Positions 1 to 7,170 are shown, counted from the stretch's first letter. The stretch is DNA of 16,090 nt from CSP1-4 sp036559965 (GCA_036559965.1 DATBSD010000186.1:1-16090); one strand, 5' to 3'. The notes: generated from the sequence alone by a model not told the origin. Numbers and translations are program-made.

Positions 1-81
1 GAGGATTACCCGGACGCCGGGCAGATCAAGGGTCGCATCGTCGAGCTCGGCGGTCAGACGCCCGAGCCCAGCGACACCTGA
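1..81 (+). CDS. C-terminal end of an unidentified protein (5' partial)
   Basis: Reading from base 1 in frame 1 gives 26 codons followed by TGA at 79-81; the protein ends ...GRIVELGGQTPEPSDT. The rest of the gene lies upstream of the window. The segment is charged and ends in a flexible Pro/Ser/Thr tail. It is too short to assign a family. The run IKGRIVELGG could be the last helix of a helical-bundle protein, but that is only an impression. The plus strand is inferred from the open frame and from the convergent msrA that follows. Confidence 0.45.
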   Translation, partial: EDYPDAGQIKGRIVELGGQTPEPSDT

Positions 82-129
82 CCAGCCCGCCTCAGGCAGA
101 CGCTGCGCGGCGATTCGCAACCTATGAAG

Positions 130-161
130 CGGCTCTCGGCCTCGCACCCGCGACCGAGCCG
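130..161. terminator. Weak hairpin between convergent gene ends
   Basis: The 105-base gap 82-186 lies between the end of the plus-strand partial gene and the end of msrA on the minus strand. It holds an imperfect inverted repeat: CGGCTCTCGG at 130-139 can pair with CCGAGCCG at 154-161, with a two-base bulge and a 14-base loop. No T-run follows on either strand, so this is at best a non-canonical bidirectional terminator. Nothing else is visible in this gap. Confidence 0.25.
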
Positions 162-186
162 CCGCCCGGCCACGCCCTAGCGCTCG

Positions 187-855
187 CTAGTCCACGTACT
201 GGAGCGAGGTGGCCGCGAACCCCTCCGGGAGCTTCACGCCCGTCGAGTGATTCGGACAGTAGCCCCCGGGGTTCTTGGCGAGGTACTGCTGGTGGTAGTC
301 CTCGGCGTAGAAGAACGGCACGTCGGCGCGGATCTCGGTCGTGATGGTGCCGAAGCCGGCAGCTGACAGCATCTCCTGGTAGGCATCGCGCGACGCCTCG
401 GCCGCGGCCAGCTGCTCCGACCCGTCGACGTAGATCGCCGAGCGGTACTGCGTGCCCCAGTCGTTGCCTTGTCGCATGCCCTGCGTCGGGTCGTGGTGCT
501 CCCAGAAGACCTTGAGCAGTTGCTCGTACGAGATACGCTCGGCGTCGTAGGCCACGAGCACCGACTCGGTATGCCCGGTCATGCCGGAGCAGGCCTCCTT
601 GTACGTCGGGTTCAGCGTGGCGCCACCGGCGTAGCCGACGGCCGTGCTGATGACGCCGGGCAGCGACCAGAACGCTTTCTCGGCGCCCCAGAAGCAGCCG
701 AGCGCGAACACAGCGGTACGCGTGCCGTCAGGCCAAGGCGGCGCAAGGGGCGCGCCGTTGACGAAGTGGTGGGTGGGGATGGGCATCGGCTCGGCACGGC
801 CGGGCAGGATGCGATCGGACGCAGGCATCTTGGCCTTTCGGGATGGGAACCACAT
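187..855 (-). CDS. msrA: Peptide-methionine (S)-S-oxide reductase MsrA
   Basis: 222 residues, the usual length of the long MsrA form. It reduces S-epimer methionine sulfoxide in proteins, with thioredoxin as the usual electron donor. The catalytic motif GCFWGAE has the nucleophilic Cys at residue 54. HDPTQGMRQGNDWGTQYRS and YAEDYHQQYLAKNPGGYC are family signatures, with the resolving Cys at 200. From my memory of the E. coli protein, its second recycling Cys is replaced here by Lys at about 208 (STGVKLP). The ATG at 855 is preferred because its N-terminus (MWF...MP...LPGR) resembles the family and because TAGACT lies 6 bases upstream, fitting a leaderless mRNA. An internal ATG at 828 has a GAAAGG site 5 bases before it and is the alternative. 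The gene lies downstream of alkA on the same strand, separated by 132 bases that contain a palindrome. Confidence 0.96.
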   Translation of the reverse strand: MWFPSRKAKMPASDRILPGRAEPMPIPTHHFVNGAPLAPPWPDGTRTAVFALGCFWGAEKAFWSLPGVISTAVGYAGGATLNPTYKEACSGMTGHTESVLVAYDAERISYEQLLKVFWEHHDPTQGMRQGNDWGTQYRSAIYVDGSEQLAAAEASRDAYQEMLSAAGFGTITTEIRADVPFFYAEDYHQQYLAKNPGGYCPNHSTGVKLPEGFAATSLQYVD

Positions 856-861
856 GGCGTG

Positions 862-867
862 AGTCTA
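862..867 (-). promoter_or_regulatory. Candidate -10 element of msrA (leaderless type)
   Basis: On the minus strand TAGACT is followed by 6 bases (CACGCC) and then the msrA ATG at 855. That spacing would put the transcription start on or next to the A of the start codon. No Shine-Dalgarno sequence and no convincing -35 is present. The same TAGACT hexamer stands 8 bases before the amidohydrolase start at 6703. Confidence 0.4.
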
Positions 868-955
868 GGCGTGCCACGTCACGCGGCGATGACAGACTCG
901 GAGCCCAGCGAGTGTGAGCCGGTCTGGCCGACGCGTCCCTCGACCTCGCTGGTTC

Positions 956-975
956 GTGGTGCATTGATGCACCAC
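956..975. repeat. Perfect 20-bp palindrome upstream of msrA
   Basis: GTGGTGCATTGATGCACCAC is a perfect inverted repeat: 9 bases, a 2-base centre, then 9 bases. As RNA it would form an 8-bp stem with a TTGA loop. It lies 12 bases past the end of alkA (minus strand) and about 90 bases before the proposed msrA promoter. It has no T-run on either strand, so it could be an operator for a dimeric repressor or a terminator hairpin for the aquaporin-alkA unit. I cannot decide between these. Confidence 0.55.
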
Positions 976-987
976 TTCGGGTCGTGC

Positions 988-1926
988 TCAGAGCCGCCCG
1001 ATCGCACGTGCCGGCATGTGCGGACCGCGACGCTCGCCACGGATGCCGGCCACCTCCATCAGCCGCTGGACCCGGCCGCGCTGGCCCTCGTAGGGCGCCA
1101 ACAGCTCGAGCATGCGCGCGTCGTCAGCACCGCGCGCGTCCCCGATCAGGGCGAGGCTGACGAGGTTCGGCAGGTGGTAGTCGCCGACGCTGATGGCATC
1201 CGGGTCACCCCACGCGACACGAGCGACCTCCGCCGATGTCCACGGCCCGATGCCTGCGATGCGCTCGAGCCGGGTGCGAGCCTCGGCGGGGGCGATCTCG
1301 CCCAACCGCTCGACGGCACCGGCTCGGCCGGCGAGGCGGATGACGACGTCGGCCCGGCGCCGTTCGAGGCCGGCCGGATGCAGGTCGTAGTAGGCCAGGT
1401 GGGCGAGACGTTCGGGAGCTGGCGGCAGGCGAAGACCGGTGACGACGGCCGGTGGTCCTGGTGCCGGCTCGCCGAAGGCGCGGATCATCGCGCGCCGCAC
1501 GCGCTCGGCCTCGAGGCCAGTCACCTTCTGCTCCAGGATGGCCGGCACGATGGCCTCGTAGGCGGCGTCCGACCGACACAGCCGGAGCCCCGGATACCGC
1601 CGGACGATCTCGGCCAGGAACGGGTGCGCAGGGTGAAACGCGCCGGGGTCATCGCCCTCCCCGACCAGAGCCGGCGCATGCTCGACGGCCCAGCCGGCGC
1701 CCGGCCCCCACGCACGGACCTCGACCTCGTCACCGATCTGGCGCAGGTGCTCGGTCGTCGGACCTTCCGGCGTCCGGGTCGCCCGGAGGACGCCGTTCGC
1801 CCCAAGCAGCCGAGTCACCAGGTCCGGTCGCCCGTGGCGGAGCGGCGCCAGCGTCAGGACGAGATCGAGCGGTCTTCTCGGTCGGAAGCGGCGGACGAGT
1901 CCGGCGTCGAGCGAGGCGACGGCCAC
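988..1926 (-). CDS. DNA-3-methyladenine glycosylase, AlkA-type HhH-GPD protein
   Basis: Base-excision repair glycosylase that removes alkylated bases. With a GTG start at 1926 it has 312 residues. AILEQKVTG at about 129-137 matches the AILGQQVS region of AlkA. The helix-hairpin-helix is RIAGIGPWTSAEVA at about 222-235. The catalytic Asp is in GDYHLPN, at about 249. The open frame continues upstream to 2055, but that would overlap the aquaporin gene by about 120 bases with a low-complexity Ser/Arg sequence. The GTG at 1926 lies 10 bases after the aquaporin stop, and the residues from there (LDLVLTLAPL) look like a real AlkA N-terminal domain. Only a weak ribosome site (GGAT) precedes it, so translation probably depends on the aquaporin gene. 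A strict AlkA is not distinguishable from a broader HhH-GPD glycosylase here. Confidence 0.88.
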   Translation of the reverse strand: MAVASLDAGLVRRFRPRRPLDLVLTLAPLRHGRPDLVTRLLGANGVLRATRTPEGPTTEHLRQIGDEVEVRAWGPGAGWAVEHAPALVGEGDDPGAFHPAHPFLAEIVRRYPGLRLCRSDAAYEAIVPAILEQKVTGLEAERVRRAMIRAFGEPAPGPPAVVTGLRLPPAPERLAHLAYYDLHPAGLERRRADVVIRLAGRAGAVERLGEIAPAEARTRLERIAGIGPWTSAEVARVAWGDPDAISVGDYHLPNLVSLALIGDARGADDARMLELLAPYEGQRGRVQRLMEVAGIRGERRGPHMPARAIGRL

Positions 1927-1936
1927 CGCCGATCCG

Positions 1937-2638
1937 TCAGGCGGCCTCGGCGGCCGGCTCGTGATGCTCCGCGAGGACCCAGCGCCAGAGCGCGCCGATG
2001 GCCACGCCTGCGAGCACGGGACCGACGATCCAGACGTACCAGTTCGAGAAGTCACCCGAGGCCACGGCCGGCCCGAACCAGCGCGCCACGTTCATGGCCG
2101 CGCCCGTGAGCGGGCCGGCGAAGAGGATGTCGGCCCCGATGGCCAAGCCGATCGCCAGGCCACCCAGCTTGGGCGCCCGGCCGTCCACCGCCGTCAGGAA
2201 GACGACGACGACGAGCACGGTCGTGAGCACGAACTCGATGGCGATGCCGAGCATCGGCGTGATGTCGGCGCCCAGCGCGGGCACGCCGAGATGGCTCGGC
2301 TGCCAGATCGCCTCGGGATAGACGAAGCGGAGGAAGAACCCTGCCAACACCGCCGCGACGAGCTGGACGACGATGTACATCGCGGCCGGGGCGGCTTTGA
2401 TCTTGCCCGCGGTCAACACGCCCAGCGTGACGGCCGGGTTGAGATGGCCGCCTGAGATGGCACCGAAGGCGGAGACGAGCACCCCCAGCGCCAGGGCGTG
2501 CGCCAGGGCGACGCCGACCAGCCCGGAGTTGTCCGCCCCCTGGTAGGTCTGGGTCACGATGGCGCCGGCGCCGATGGTGATGAACAGGAAGGTGCCGATG
2601 AACTCCGCCACCAGGGAGTTCCGAAGCGAGCGATCCAT
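1937..2638 (-). CDS. Aquaporin / MIP-family channel with an altered second NPA motif
   Basis: 233 residues with six hydrophobic helices and two re-entrant loops, the normal size of a MIP channel. Loop B has SGGHLNPAVT (NPA at 67-69). Loop E reads GAAMNVARWFGP, so the second motif is NVA (183-185) instead of NPA; the codons are AAC GTG GCG. By hand alignment to E. coli AqpZ the aromatic/arginine filter would be H47, I171, A180 and R186. That is the plant tonoplast intrinsic protein pattern rather than F/H/T/R of AqpZ, so besides water it may pass urea, ammonia or hydrogen peroxide (inference from TIPs). A GAGGAGG site lies 10 bases before the ATG. It is the first gene of a unit with the glycosylase, 10 bases apart, and is divergent from the decarboxylase-like gene. 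Confidence 0.95.
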   Translation of the reverse strand: MDRSLRNSLVAEFIGTFLFITIGAGAIVTQTYQGADNSGLVGVALAHALALGVLVSAFGAISGGHLNPAVTLGVLTAGKIKAAPAAMYIVVQLVAAVLAGFFLRFVYPEAIWQPSHLGVPALGADITPMLGIAIEFVLTTVLVVVVFLTAVDGRAPKLGGLAIGLAIGADILFAGPLTGAAMNVARWFGPAVASGDFSNWYVWIVGPVLAGVAIGALWRWVLAEHHEPAAEAA

Positions 2639-2688
2639 CGAGTCTGGGCCTCCTCGAGCCGGACATCGGTGGCCGGCAGTCGCTCAGC

Positions 2689-2694
2689 ATGGTA
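2689..2694 (-). promoter_or_regulatory. Candidate -10 element of the aquaporin-alkA unit
   Basis: The minus strand reads GTTACCAT, giving a TACCAT hexamer (TAnnnT) at 2694-2689. This predicts a start near 2682 and a leader of about 44 bases containing the GAGGAGG ribosome site at 2651-2657 or nearby. No good -35 is visible. It is one of four elements in the window matching G(C/T)TACnnT. Confidence 0.4.
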
Positions 2695-2736
2695 ACGGTG
2701 CGCCGCAAACGCCCGGGACGCCGCCGGCGACCCCGC

Positions 2737-2742
2737 TACCAT
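2737..2742 (+). promoter_or_regulatory. Candidate -10 element of the decarboxylase/oxidase unit (leaderless type)
   Basis: GCTACCAT at 2735-2742 ends 7 bases before the GTG at 2750, so transcription would begin at about the start codon. There is no Shine-Dalgarno sequence between them, which supports a leaderless mRNA. No -35 hexamer stands out. Confidence 0.4.
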
Positions 2743-2749
2743 CCATCCC

Positions 2750-4015
2750 GTGCCGACCGCCTCGATCCCCCGGCTTCCTCCGTCGACCAGCGCACCAGAC
2801 TGGTGGCGCCGACCGGGCCTGGATACCGTTGCCGGCCGCCTGACCGTCGCCGGGCACGATGCCGAGGCGATGGCGCGCGAGCACGGTACGCCGGTCTTCG
2901 CCTACGACATCGAGCGCGTCCGCGAGAACGTGCGTGCCTTCCACGCCGCCGCACGCGGGGCCGGCCTGGAACATCGGCTGCGTTTCGCGCTCAAGGCCAA
3001 TCGCGAGCCGGAGGTGCTGGCTGCCCTCCGCGAGCTGGGCAGCGCCGGCGAGCGCGACGCGGTCGGCATCGATGCCTGCTCTCCCGGCGAGATCGAGCAC
3101 GCCCTGACCCACGGTTGGACGGCGGCCGAGATCTCGTACACGGGCACGAACGTCTCCGAGCGCGACCTGGATGTCATCCTGGGCGCCGGTGTGCATCTCA
3201 ACCTCGATGCCACAAGCCAGGTGGAACGCGTCGGCCGGCGGGCGCCCGGGACGACCATCGGTCTGCGGGTCAACCCGATGGCCGGGGCCGGCTACAACGA
3301 GACGCTCACGTACTCGGGCGACCGGCCCACGAAACTGGGCATCACGACAGACCGACTGGACGATGCGCTGGCGGCTGCCCGTCGCCACGACCTGACCGTC
3401 GACACGCTTCACTTCCACGCCGGCTCGGGCTGGCTCGCAGATGGCCTCGGCGGCTTCGAGGCGGCGCTCGTCGAGGCCGTCGGGCTGGCGCGTCGGCTGC
3501 TCGCGGCCGGCTGCCCGCTGGCCGAGGTCAACGTGGGCGGCGGCATCGGGCGCATCGCGCGCCAGTCGGAGCAGCCCGTGGACCTCGACGCCTACATGGC
3601 TGTCGTCGCCCGCCACCTCCGTCCGCTTGGCGTGGCGGTCGGATTCGAGCCCGGCGACCTCATCGTCAAGGACGCCGCCGTGCTTCTGGCGGAAGTCGTG
3701 ACCATCGAGGACCGCGCCGGCGTCCGGTTCGTCGGCCTCGATGCCGGCTGGAACGTGTTCTGCTCCTGGTTCATCTACCGCTTCGCCCAGGAGCTGGTCC
3801 TCTGCCGTGCAGCCGATGCCCAGCGCACCGAGTTGGTGACCGTCGTCGGGCACATCAACGAGGCCGGCGACGTCTTCGTGGATGACTACCCGATGCCGCC
3901 CCTGCGCGAGGGCGACATCGTGGCGCTGCTCAACGCCGGAGGGTACGAGCAGGCGATGTCCATGACCCACTGCCTCCGACCTCTGGCTGCCGCGGCCTAT
4001 CTCGAGCGCCGCTGA
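2750..4015 (+). CDS. Fold-type III PLP enzyme, diaminopimelate decarboxylase-like, substrate unknown
   Basis: 421 residues with a LysA/ornithine decarboxylase layout: a PLP-binding TIM barrel and a C-terminal beta domain. The PLP Lys is K82 in RFALKAN, followed by HFHAGSG (H223), the phosphate-binding GGG at 263-265 and a C-terminal Tyr (Y399, NAGGYEQAMS). Two residues central to true diaminopimelate decarboxylase are changed. EPGR is EPGD (300-303), losing the carboxylate-binding Arg, and the catalytic Cys of the CESxD motif is Asn (HINEAGD, N370). It is therefore unlikely to be LysA, and a decarboxylase acting on another amino acid is my best guess. The GTG start is preceded by TACCAT at 7 bases. 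The stop overlaps the next gene's ATG (TGATG), so the two proteins probably act in one pathway. Confidence 0.8.
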   Translation: MPTASIPRLPPSTSAPDWWRRPGLDTVAGRLTVAGHDAEAMAREHGTPVFAYDIERVRENVRAFHAAARGAGLEHRLRFALKANREPEVLAALRELGSAGERDAVGIDACSPGEIEHALTHGWTAAEISYTGTNVSERDLDVILGAGVHLNLDATSQVERVGRRAPGTTIGLRVNPMAGAGYNETLTYSGDRPTKLGITTDRLDDALAAARRHDLTVDTLHFHAGSGWLADGLGGFEAALVEAVGLARRLLAAGCPLAEVNVGGGIGRIARQSEQPVDLDAYMAVVARHLRPLGVAVGFEPGDLIVKDAAVLLAEVVTIEDRAGVRFVGLDAGWNVFCSWFIYRFAQELVLCRAADAQRTELVTVVGHINEAGDVFVDDYPMPPLREGDIVALLNAGGYEQAMSMTHCLRPLAAAAYLERR

Positions 4016-5055
4016 TGGATGTTCACGAGCTGGCCGACTTCGAGCGCCTGGCCGAAGCCACCCTCTCGCCGCAGGCCTTCGCCTACTACGCCGGCGGCTC
4101 ATGGGACGAGGTCACGCTGTCCGACAATCAGGCCGCCTTCCGTCGCCGGACCCTGCGGCCGCGGGTGCTCACGGACGTCTCGAACGTGGACACATCGACG
4201 ACCGTGCTCGGCGCCAAGGTCAGCCTTCCGGTCGGTATCGCGCCAGCGGCGCTCCAGGGCCTGGCCCATGGCGAAGGCGAGATCGTGCCTGCCCGCGTGG
4301 CCGGCCGCGAGGGGCTCATCTATGGGCTGAGCACGTTCGCCAATCGCTCGATCGAGACGGTCGCCAGCGTCGGCCGCGGCACCCGCTGGTTCCAGCTCTA
4401 CGTCCAGCGCGACCGCGGGCTGTCCGAGGCGCTCGTGGCACGGGCGGCTGAGGCCGGTTACGCAGCCATCGTGCTCACGGTCGACCTGCCACGACCGGGC
4501 TACCGCGTGCGCGAACGCCGCATGCCCGTCGGCGATCCCGGTACGCTCGGCAACGTCCCGCCGCCGCGACCGGGCGACCAGTACCTCGATGTCGTGCTGC
4601 ACGAGAACGACGCCTCCATGACGTGGGCCGACCTCGCCTGGCTGCGCTCGCTGTCGCCGCTGCCGCTCGTGCTCAAGGGCATCCTGACGCCCGACGATGC
4701 GCGCCTCGCCGTCGAGCACGGCGCGGCTGCCATCTGGGTCTCGAATCACGGCGGCCGTCAGCTCGACCGCGTGTCGGCGACCATCGACGCCCTGGAGCCG
4801 GTCGTCGAGGCGGTCGACGGTCGCGCGGAGGTCTATCTGGATGGGGGCGTCCGGCGCGGCACGGACGTCGTCACGGCGCTCGCGCTCGGCGCACGCGCGG
4901 TCTTCATCGGGCGGCCATTCCTGTATGCCCTGGCTGCCGCCGGCGAGGCCGGCGTCGCACGCGCGGTCGAGATCGTGCGCGAAGAGACGTCCATCGCCAT
5001 GGCGCTCCTCGGCTGCCCGACGATCGACGCCATCACCCGCGACCGGGTCGCCTGA
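4015..5055 (+). CDS. FMN-dependent alpha-hydroxy-acid oxidase/dehydrogenase
   Basis: 346 residues, TIM-barrel flavoenzyme of the glycolate oxidase / lactate dehydrogenase (LldD) family, oxidising a 2-hydroxy acid to the 2-keto acid. Family catalytic residues are present: Tyr at 24/25 (AYYAGGSWDE), Y129 (QLYVQRDR), D157 (LTVDLPR), K221 (LVLKGIL), and catalytic H245 with R248 (SNHGGRQLD). DGGVRRGTDV and FIGRPFLY form the FMN phosphate site. It is slightly shorter than typical members (about 350-390) and has no membrane segment. Its ATG overlaps the decarboxylase stop by one base, so it is translationally coupled to it. The physiological substrate cannot be read from the sequence. The MftD branch of this family oxidises amine-bearing substrates, so the product of the upstream PLP enzyme is a conceivable substrate (inference). 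Confidence 0.93.
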   Translation: MDVHELADFERLAEATLSPQAFAYYAGGSWDEVTLSDNQAAFRRRTLRPRVLTDVSNVDTSTTVLGAKVSLPVGIAPAALQGLAHGEGEIVPARVAGREGLIYGLSTFANRSIETVASVGRGTRWFQLYVQRDRGLSEALVARAAEAGYAAIVLTVDLPRPGYRVRERRMPVGDPGTLGNVPPPRPGDQYLDVVLHENDASMTWADLAWLRSLSPLPLVLKGILTPDDARLAVEHGAAAIWVSNHGGRQLDRVSATIDALEPVVEAVDGRAEVYLDGGVRRGTDVVTALALGARAVFIGRPFLYALAAAGEAGVARAVEIVREETSIAMALLGCPTIDAITRDRVA

Positions 5056-5059
5056 CCGC

Positions 5060-6703
5060 TCAGCCCTCGAGCGCCGGATCCTCGAAGACTGCCTCGCCTT
5101 CGATCATCGTCAGCAGCACCCGGGCATCCGCTGGCAGGACGTCGGGCCCGAACAGGTCGCGGTCGACGACGACCAGGTCGGCCAGCTTGCCGACGCTGAT
5201 GGAGCCGGTCACGTCGTCGATGCCGTTGACGTAGGCCGCACCCAACGTGAAGGCCCGGACGGCCGCCTCGAGCGAGATACACTCGTGCGGAAAGAACGGC
5301 TTCGCATCGCGATGGCCGGGCCAGACGCGCCGGACGGCGACCTCGATCTCGGCCAGCACGTCGGCAGTCGAGACCGACCAGTCGCTGCCGAAGGCGAGTG
5401 GCGCGCCGGCCCGCAGCAGCGAGCCGAAGGGATACTGCCAGGAGGCACGTTCGGGCCCCACGATGGGGATCGTCAGCCGGTCCATCTGCGCCTCGTGGAT
5501 GGCCCACAGCGGCTGGCCGTTGGCGACGACGCCGAGCCTGCGGAAGCGCGGCAGGTCATCGGGGTGGATGAACTGGATGTGAGCGATGGTCGGTCGTCGG
5601 TCCCAGGCCGGGTTGGCGCCCATGGCGTGCTCGATGGCGTCGAGCCCGTCGCGCACGGCGCGGTCGCCGATGGCGTGGCAATGGACGTGGAAGCCGGCCG
5701 CGTCGACGGCCTGGACGACCGCTTGCAACTCGTCGGCGTCGAACAGCTTCAGGCCCCGCTCGTTCGTCGGGCGCCCGTCGGCGCCAAGGTACGGCTCGAG
5801 CATGGACGCCGTGAAGTTCTCGGCGATGCCATCGAGGAAGAGCTTGACCCGGTCGGCGCGCAAGCGATCCGCGGCACGGGAGGATCTCCGTTCGACCATC
5901 ACCTCGATCTGGTCGATGCCACGCTCGGTGTCCCAGCTCTGCGCGATGGTCACTCGCCCGGTCAGCTCGCCGCGCTCGGCGAGACCCCGGTAGGCGTCCA
6001 GCACACCGTCGGTACCCTGGGCCTCCTGCCAGGCGGTGATGCCGAAGCGATGCAGCTCGGCCTGGCCGAGTCGCGCGCCCTCGAGCCACTCGTCCTCGGT
6101 CGGCTCGGGGATGAGCTGCTCGACGAGGACCGCGGCACCCTCGTGGAGCGTGCCCTGCGGCGAGCCGTCGGGTTCGCGCTCGATGCGTCCGTCTGACGGA
6201 TCCGGCGTCGATGCGTCGACGCCTGCGGTCCGGAGGGCGACGCTGTTGACCCACGAGCCGTGGCCGTCGCGGTTCTCGAGGATCACAGGCCGGTCGGCGA
6301 CGACACGGTCGAGCAGTGCCCGGGACGGCGTGCCGCCGTCGAATGCCGTGAGGCTCCAGCCGCTGCCGGTGACGACCGGCCGCTCCGGATGGCGCGCGAC
6401 GTAGTCAGCCACGAGACGAACGTAGTCCTCGGCGGTGGTGCCGTTCGTGAGGTCGCATTGCAGGCGATGAAGACCGGACGTGACCGGATGGACGTGGGCG
6501 TCCTGGAAGCCAGGCAGCAGGGTCCGGCCGCGCAGGTCGATCACTCGCGTGTGCGAACCGGCCAGCGACGTGATGTCAGCGTCGTCCCCGATGGCGACGA
6601 TCCGGCCACCGGCCACGGCCACGGCCTCGGCCGCCGGCCGCATGTCATCGACGGTCCGGACATGCCCACCGTGGAAGACGACGTCGACGCCAGGGGAGGT
6701 CAT
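5060..6703 (-). CDS. YtcJ-type metal-dependent amidohydrolase
   Basis: 547 residues, amidohydrolase superfamily member of the YtcJ/AmdH3 type. The start resembles the family's small beta domain (VDVVFHGGHVRTVDD, then AVAGGRIVAIG). The metal site begins with QDAHVHP (H70, H72). K287 in VKLFLDG corresponds to the bridging Lys, HCHAIGDRAV (341-350) and IAHIQFIH (H375) supply further ligands, and D441 in FGSDWSV is the catalytic Asp. No signal peptide is seen, so it is probably cytoplasmic. The substrate is unknown; YtcJ-like proteins are usually predicted to hydrolyse amide, carbamate or formyl groups. The ATG at 6703 lies 11 bases after the rrf2 stop, with no ribosome site but with TAGACT 8 bases upstream. 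Its stop is four bases from the stop of the convergent oxidase gene. Confidence 0.92.
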   Translation of the reverse strand: MTSPGVDVVFHGGHVRTVDDMRPAAEAVAVAGGRIVAIGDDADITSLAGSHTRVIDLRGRTLLPGFQDAHVHPVTSGLHRLQCDLTNGTTAEDYVRLVADYVARHPERPVVTGSGWSLTAFDGGTPSRALLDRVVADRPVILENRDGHGSWVNSVALRTAGVDASTPDPSDGRIEREPDGSPQGTLHEGAAVLVEQLIPEPTEDEWLEGARLGQAELHRFGITAWQEAQGTDGVLDAYRGLAERGELTGRVTIAQSWDTERGIDQIEVMVERRSSRAADRLRADRVKLFLDGIAENFTASMLEPYLGADGRPTNERGLKLFDADELQAVVQAVDAAGFHVHCHAIGDRAVRDGLDAIEHAMGANPAWDRRPTIAHIQFIHPDDLPRFRRLGVVANGQPLWAIHEAQMDRLTIPIVGPERASWQYPFGSLLRAGAPLAFGSDWSVSTADVLAEIEVAVRRVWPGHRDAKPFFPHECISLEAAVRAFTLGAAYVNGIDDVTGSISVGKLADLVVVDRDLFGPDVLPADARVLLTMIEGEAVFEDPALEG

Positions 6704-6711
6704 GGCGGGCG

Positions 6712-6717
6712 AGTCTA
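6712..6717 (-). promoter_or_regulatory. Candidate -10 element of the amidohydrolase gene (leaderless type)
   Basis: The minus strand reads TAGACT, 8 bases, ATG. The TAG of this hexamer is also the stop codon of the upstream rrf2 gene. Because the amidohydrolase has no Shine-Dalgarno site, a separate leaderless transcript is plausible; co-transcription with rrf2 is the alternative. The sharing with the stop codon raises the chance of coincidence. Confidence 0.3.
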
Positions 6718-7170
6718 GCCGAGCGAGCCCGCGCGCCGAGCGTCACCGGACGGTGCGACCGCAAGCGCCGCCAGTGTGGTCGCGGCGAAGCGCTCGAGGA
6801 GGCCGTCCTGGGCGGCCGCGAAGACGGCGTGGACATCGCAATAGCCGTCGAGCCCGCATGGCGCTGCACGCAGGACGCATCGTCGGCGACGAGCGTCGCT
6901 CTCGAGCGCCTCGATGATCTCGAGCAGGCTGATGGCGCGAGCCTGCCTGCCCAGCCGATAGCCGCCGCGACGGCCACCGGTCGAAACGACCAGGCCGGCT
7001 CGTACCAGGTCGGCCATGACCTGTGGCAGGAAGCGGCCCGGGATGGCCATCGCGTCGGAGATGCGCCGCGAGCTGAGCGGCAGCCGGGAGTCGGCGCGGG
7101 CGATCGCGATCATGGCGCGGATCCCGTAGTCGGCGCGGCGAGTGAGCTCGAGTCGCATCGTCCTCAGCAT
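6715..7170 (-). CDS. Rrf2-family iron-sulfur regulator, NsrR-like
   Basis: 151 residues. It has an N-terminal winged helix (TRRADYGIRAMIAIARA, then a recognition helix around ISDAMAIPGRFLPQVMADLVRAGLV) and a wing with GGRRGGYRL. Three cysteines, C98, C105 and C111, form the [Fe-S] ligand set typical of IscR/NsrR, with spacing C-X6-C-X5-C. An Asp in the RRADY segment lies where streptomycete NsrR has its fourth cluster ligand (by eye). NsrR proteins sense nitric oxide and repress nitrite and nitric oxide metabolism genes. Divergence from a nirK-type gene makes that role likely here (inference). Two starts are possible: ATG 7170, or ATG 7158, which gives the usual MRLELTRRADY start and has a closely placed GAGG. 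A different Rrf2 subgroup cannot be excluded. Confidence 0.9.
   Translation of the reverse strand: MLRTMRLELTRRADYGIRAMIAIARADSRLPLSSRRISDAMAIPGRFLPQVMADLVRAGLVVSTGGRRGGYRLGRQARAISLLEIIEALESDARRRRCVLRAAPCGLDGYCDVHAVFAAAQDGLLERFAATTLAALAVAPSGDARRAGSLG

Noticed and set aside
1926..1939. Possible selenocysteine read-through from the aquaporin TGA into the glycosylase
   Set aside because: The two frames differ, both proteins are full length alone, and no aquaporin ends in a glycosylase domain.
1927..2055. N-terminal extension of the AlkA-type protein
   Set aside because: It would overlap the aquaporin C-terminus and is a low-complexity Ser/Arg/Pro sequence unlike AlkA.
469..2109. 546-codon open frame on the plus strand
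   Set aside because: It runs antisense to msrA and the AlkA-type gene, both of which have clear catalytic motifs. Its protein is Arg/Gly/Asp-rich and low in complexity, typical of an antisense shadow in GC-rich DNA.
2197..2216. GAC-rich run resembling a short tandem repeat
   Set aside because: It encodes the Val-rich membrane helix of the aquaporin (VLVVVV) and is explained by codon choice.
5057..5073. CGCTC/GAGCG inverted repeat at the oxidase-amidohydrolase junction as a terminator
   Set aside because: A 5-bp stem with a 7-base loop and no T-run is easily found by chance in this GC-rich sequence.
4697..6196. 499-codon open frame on the plus strand
   Set aside because: It overlaps the end of the FMN oxidase in another frame and the amidohydrolase in antisense. 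It has no recognisable domain.
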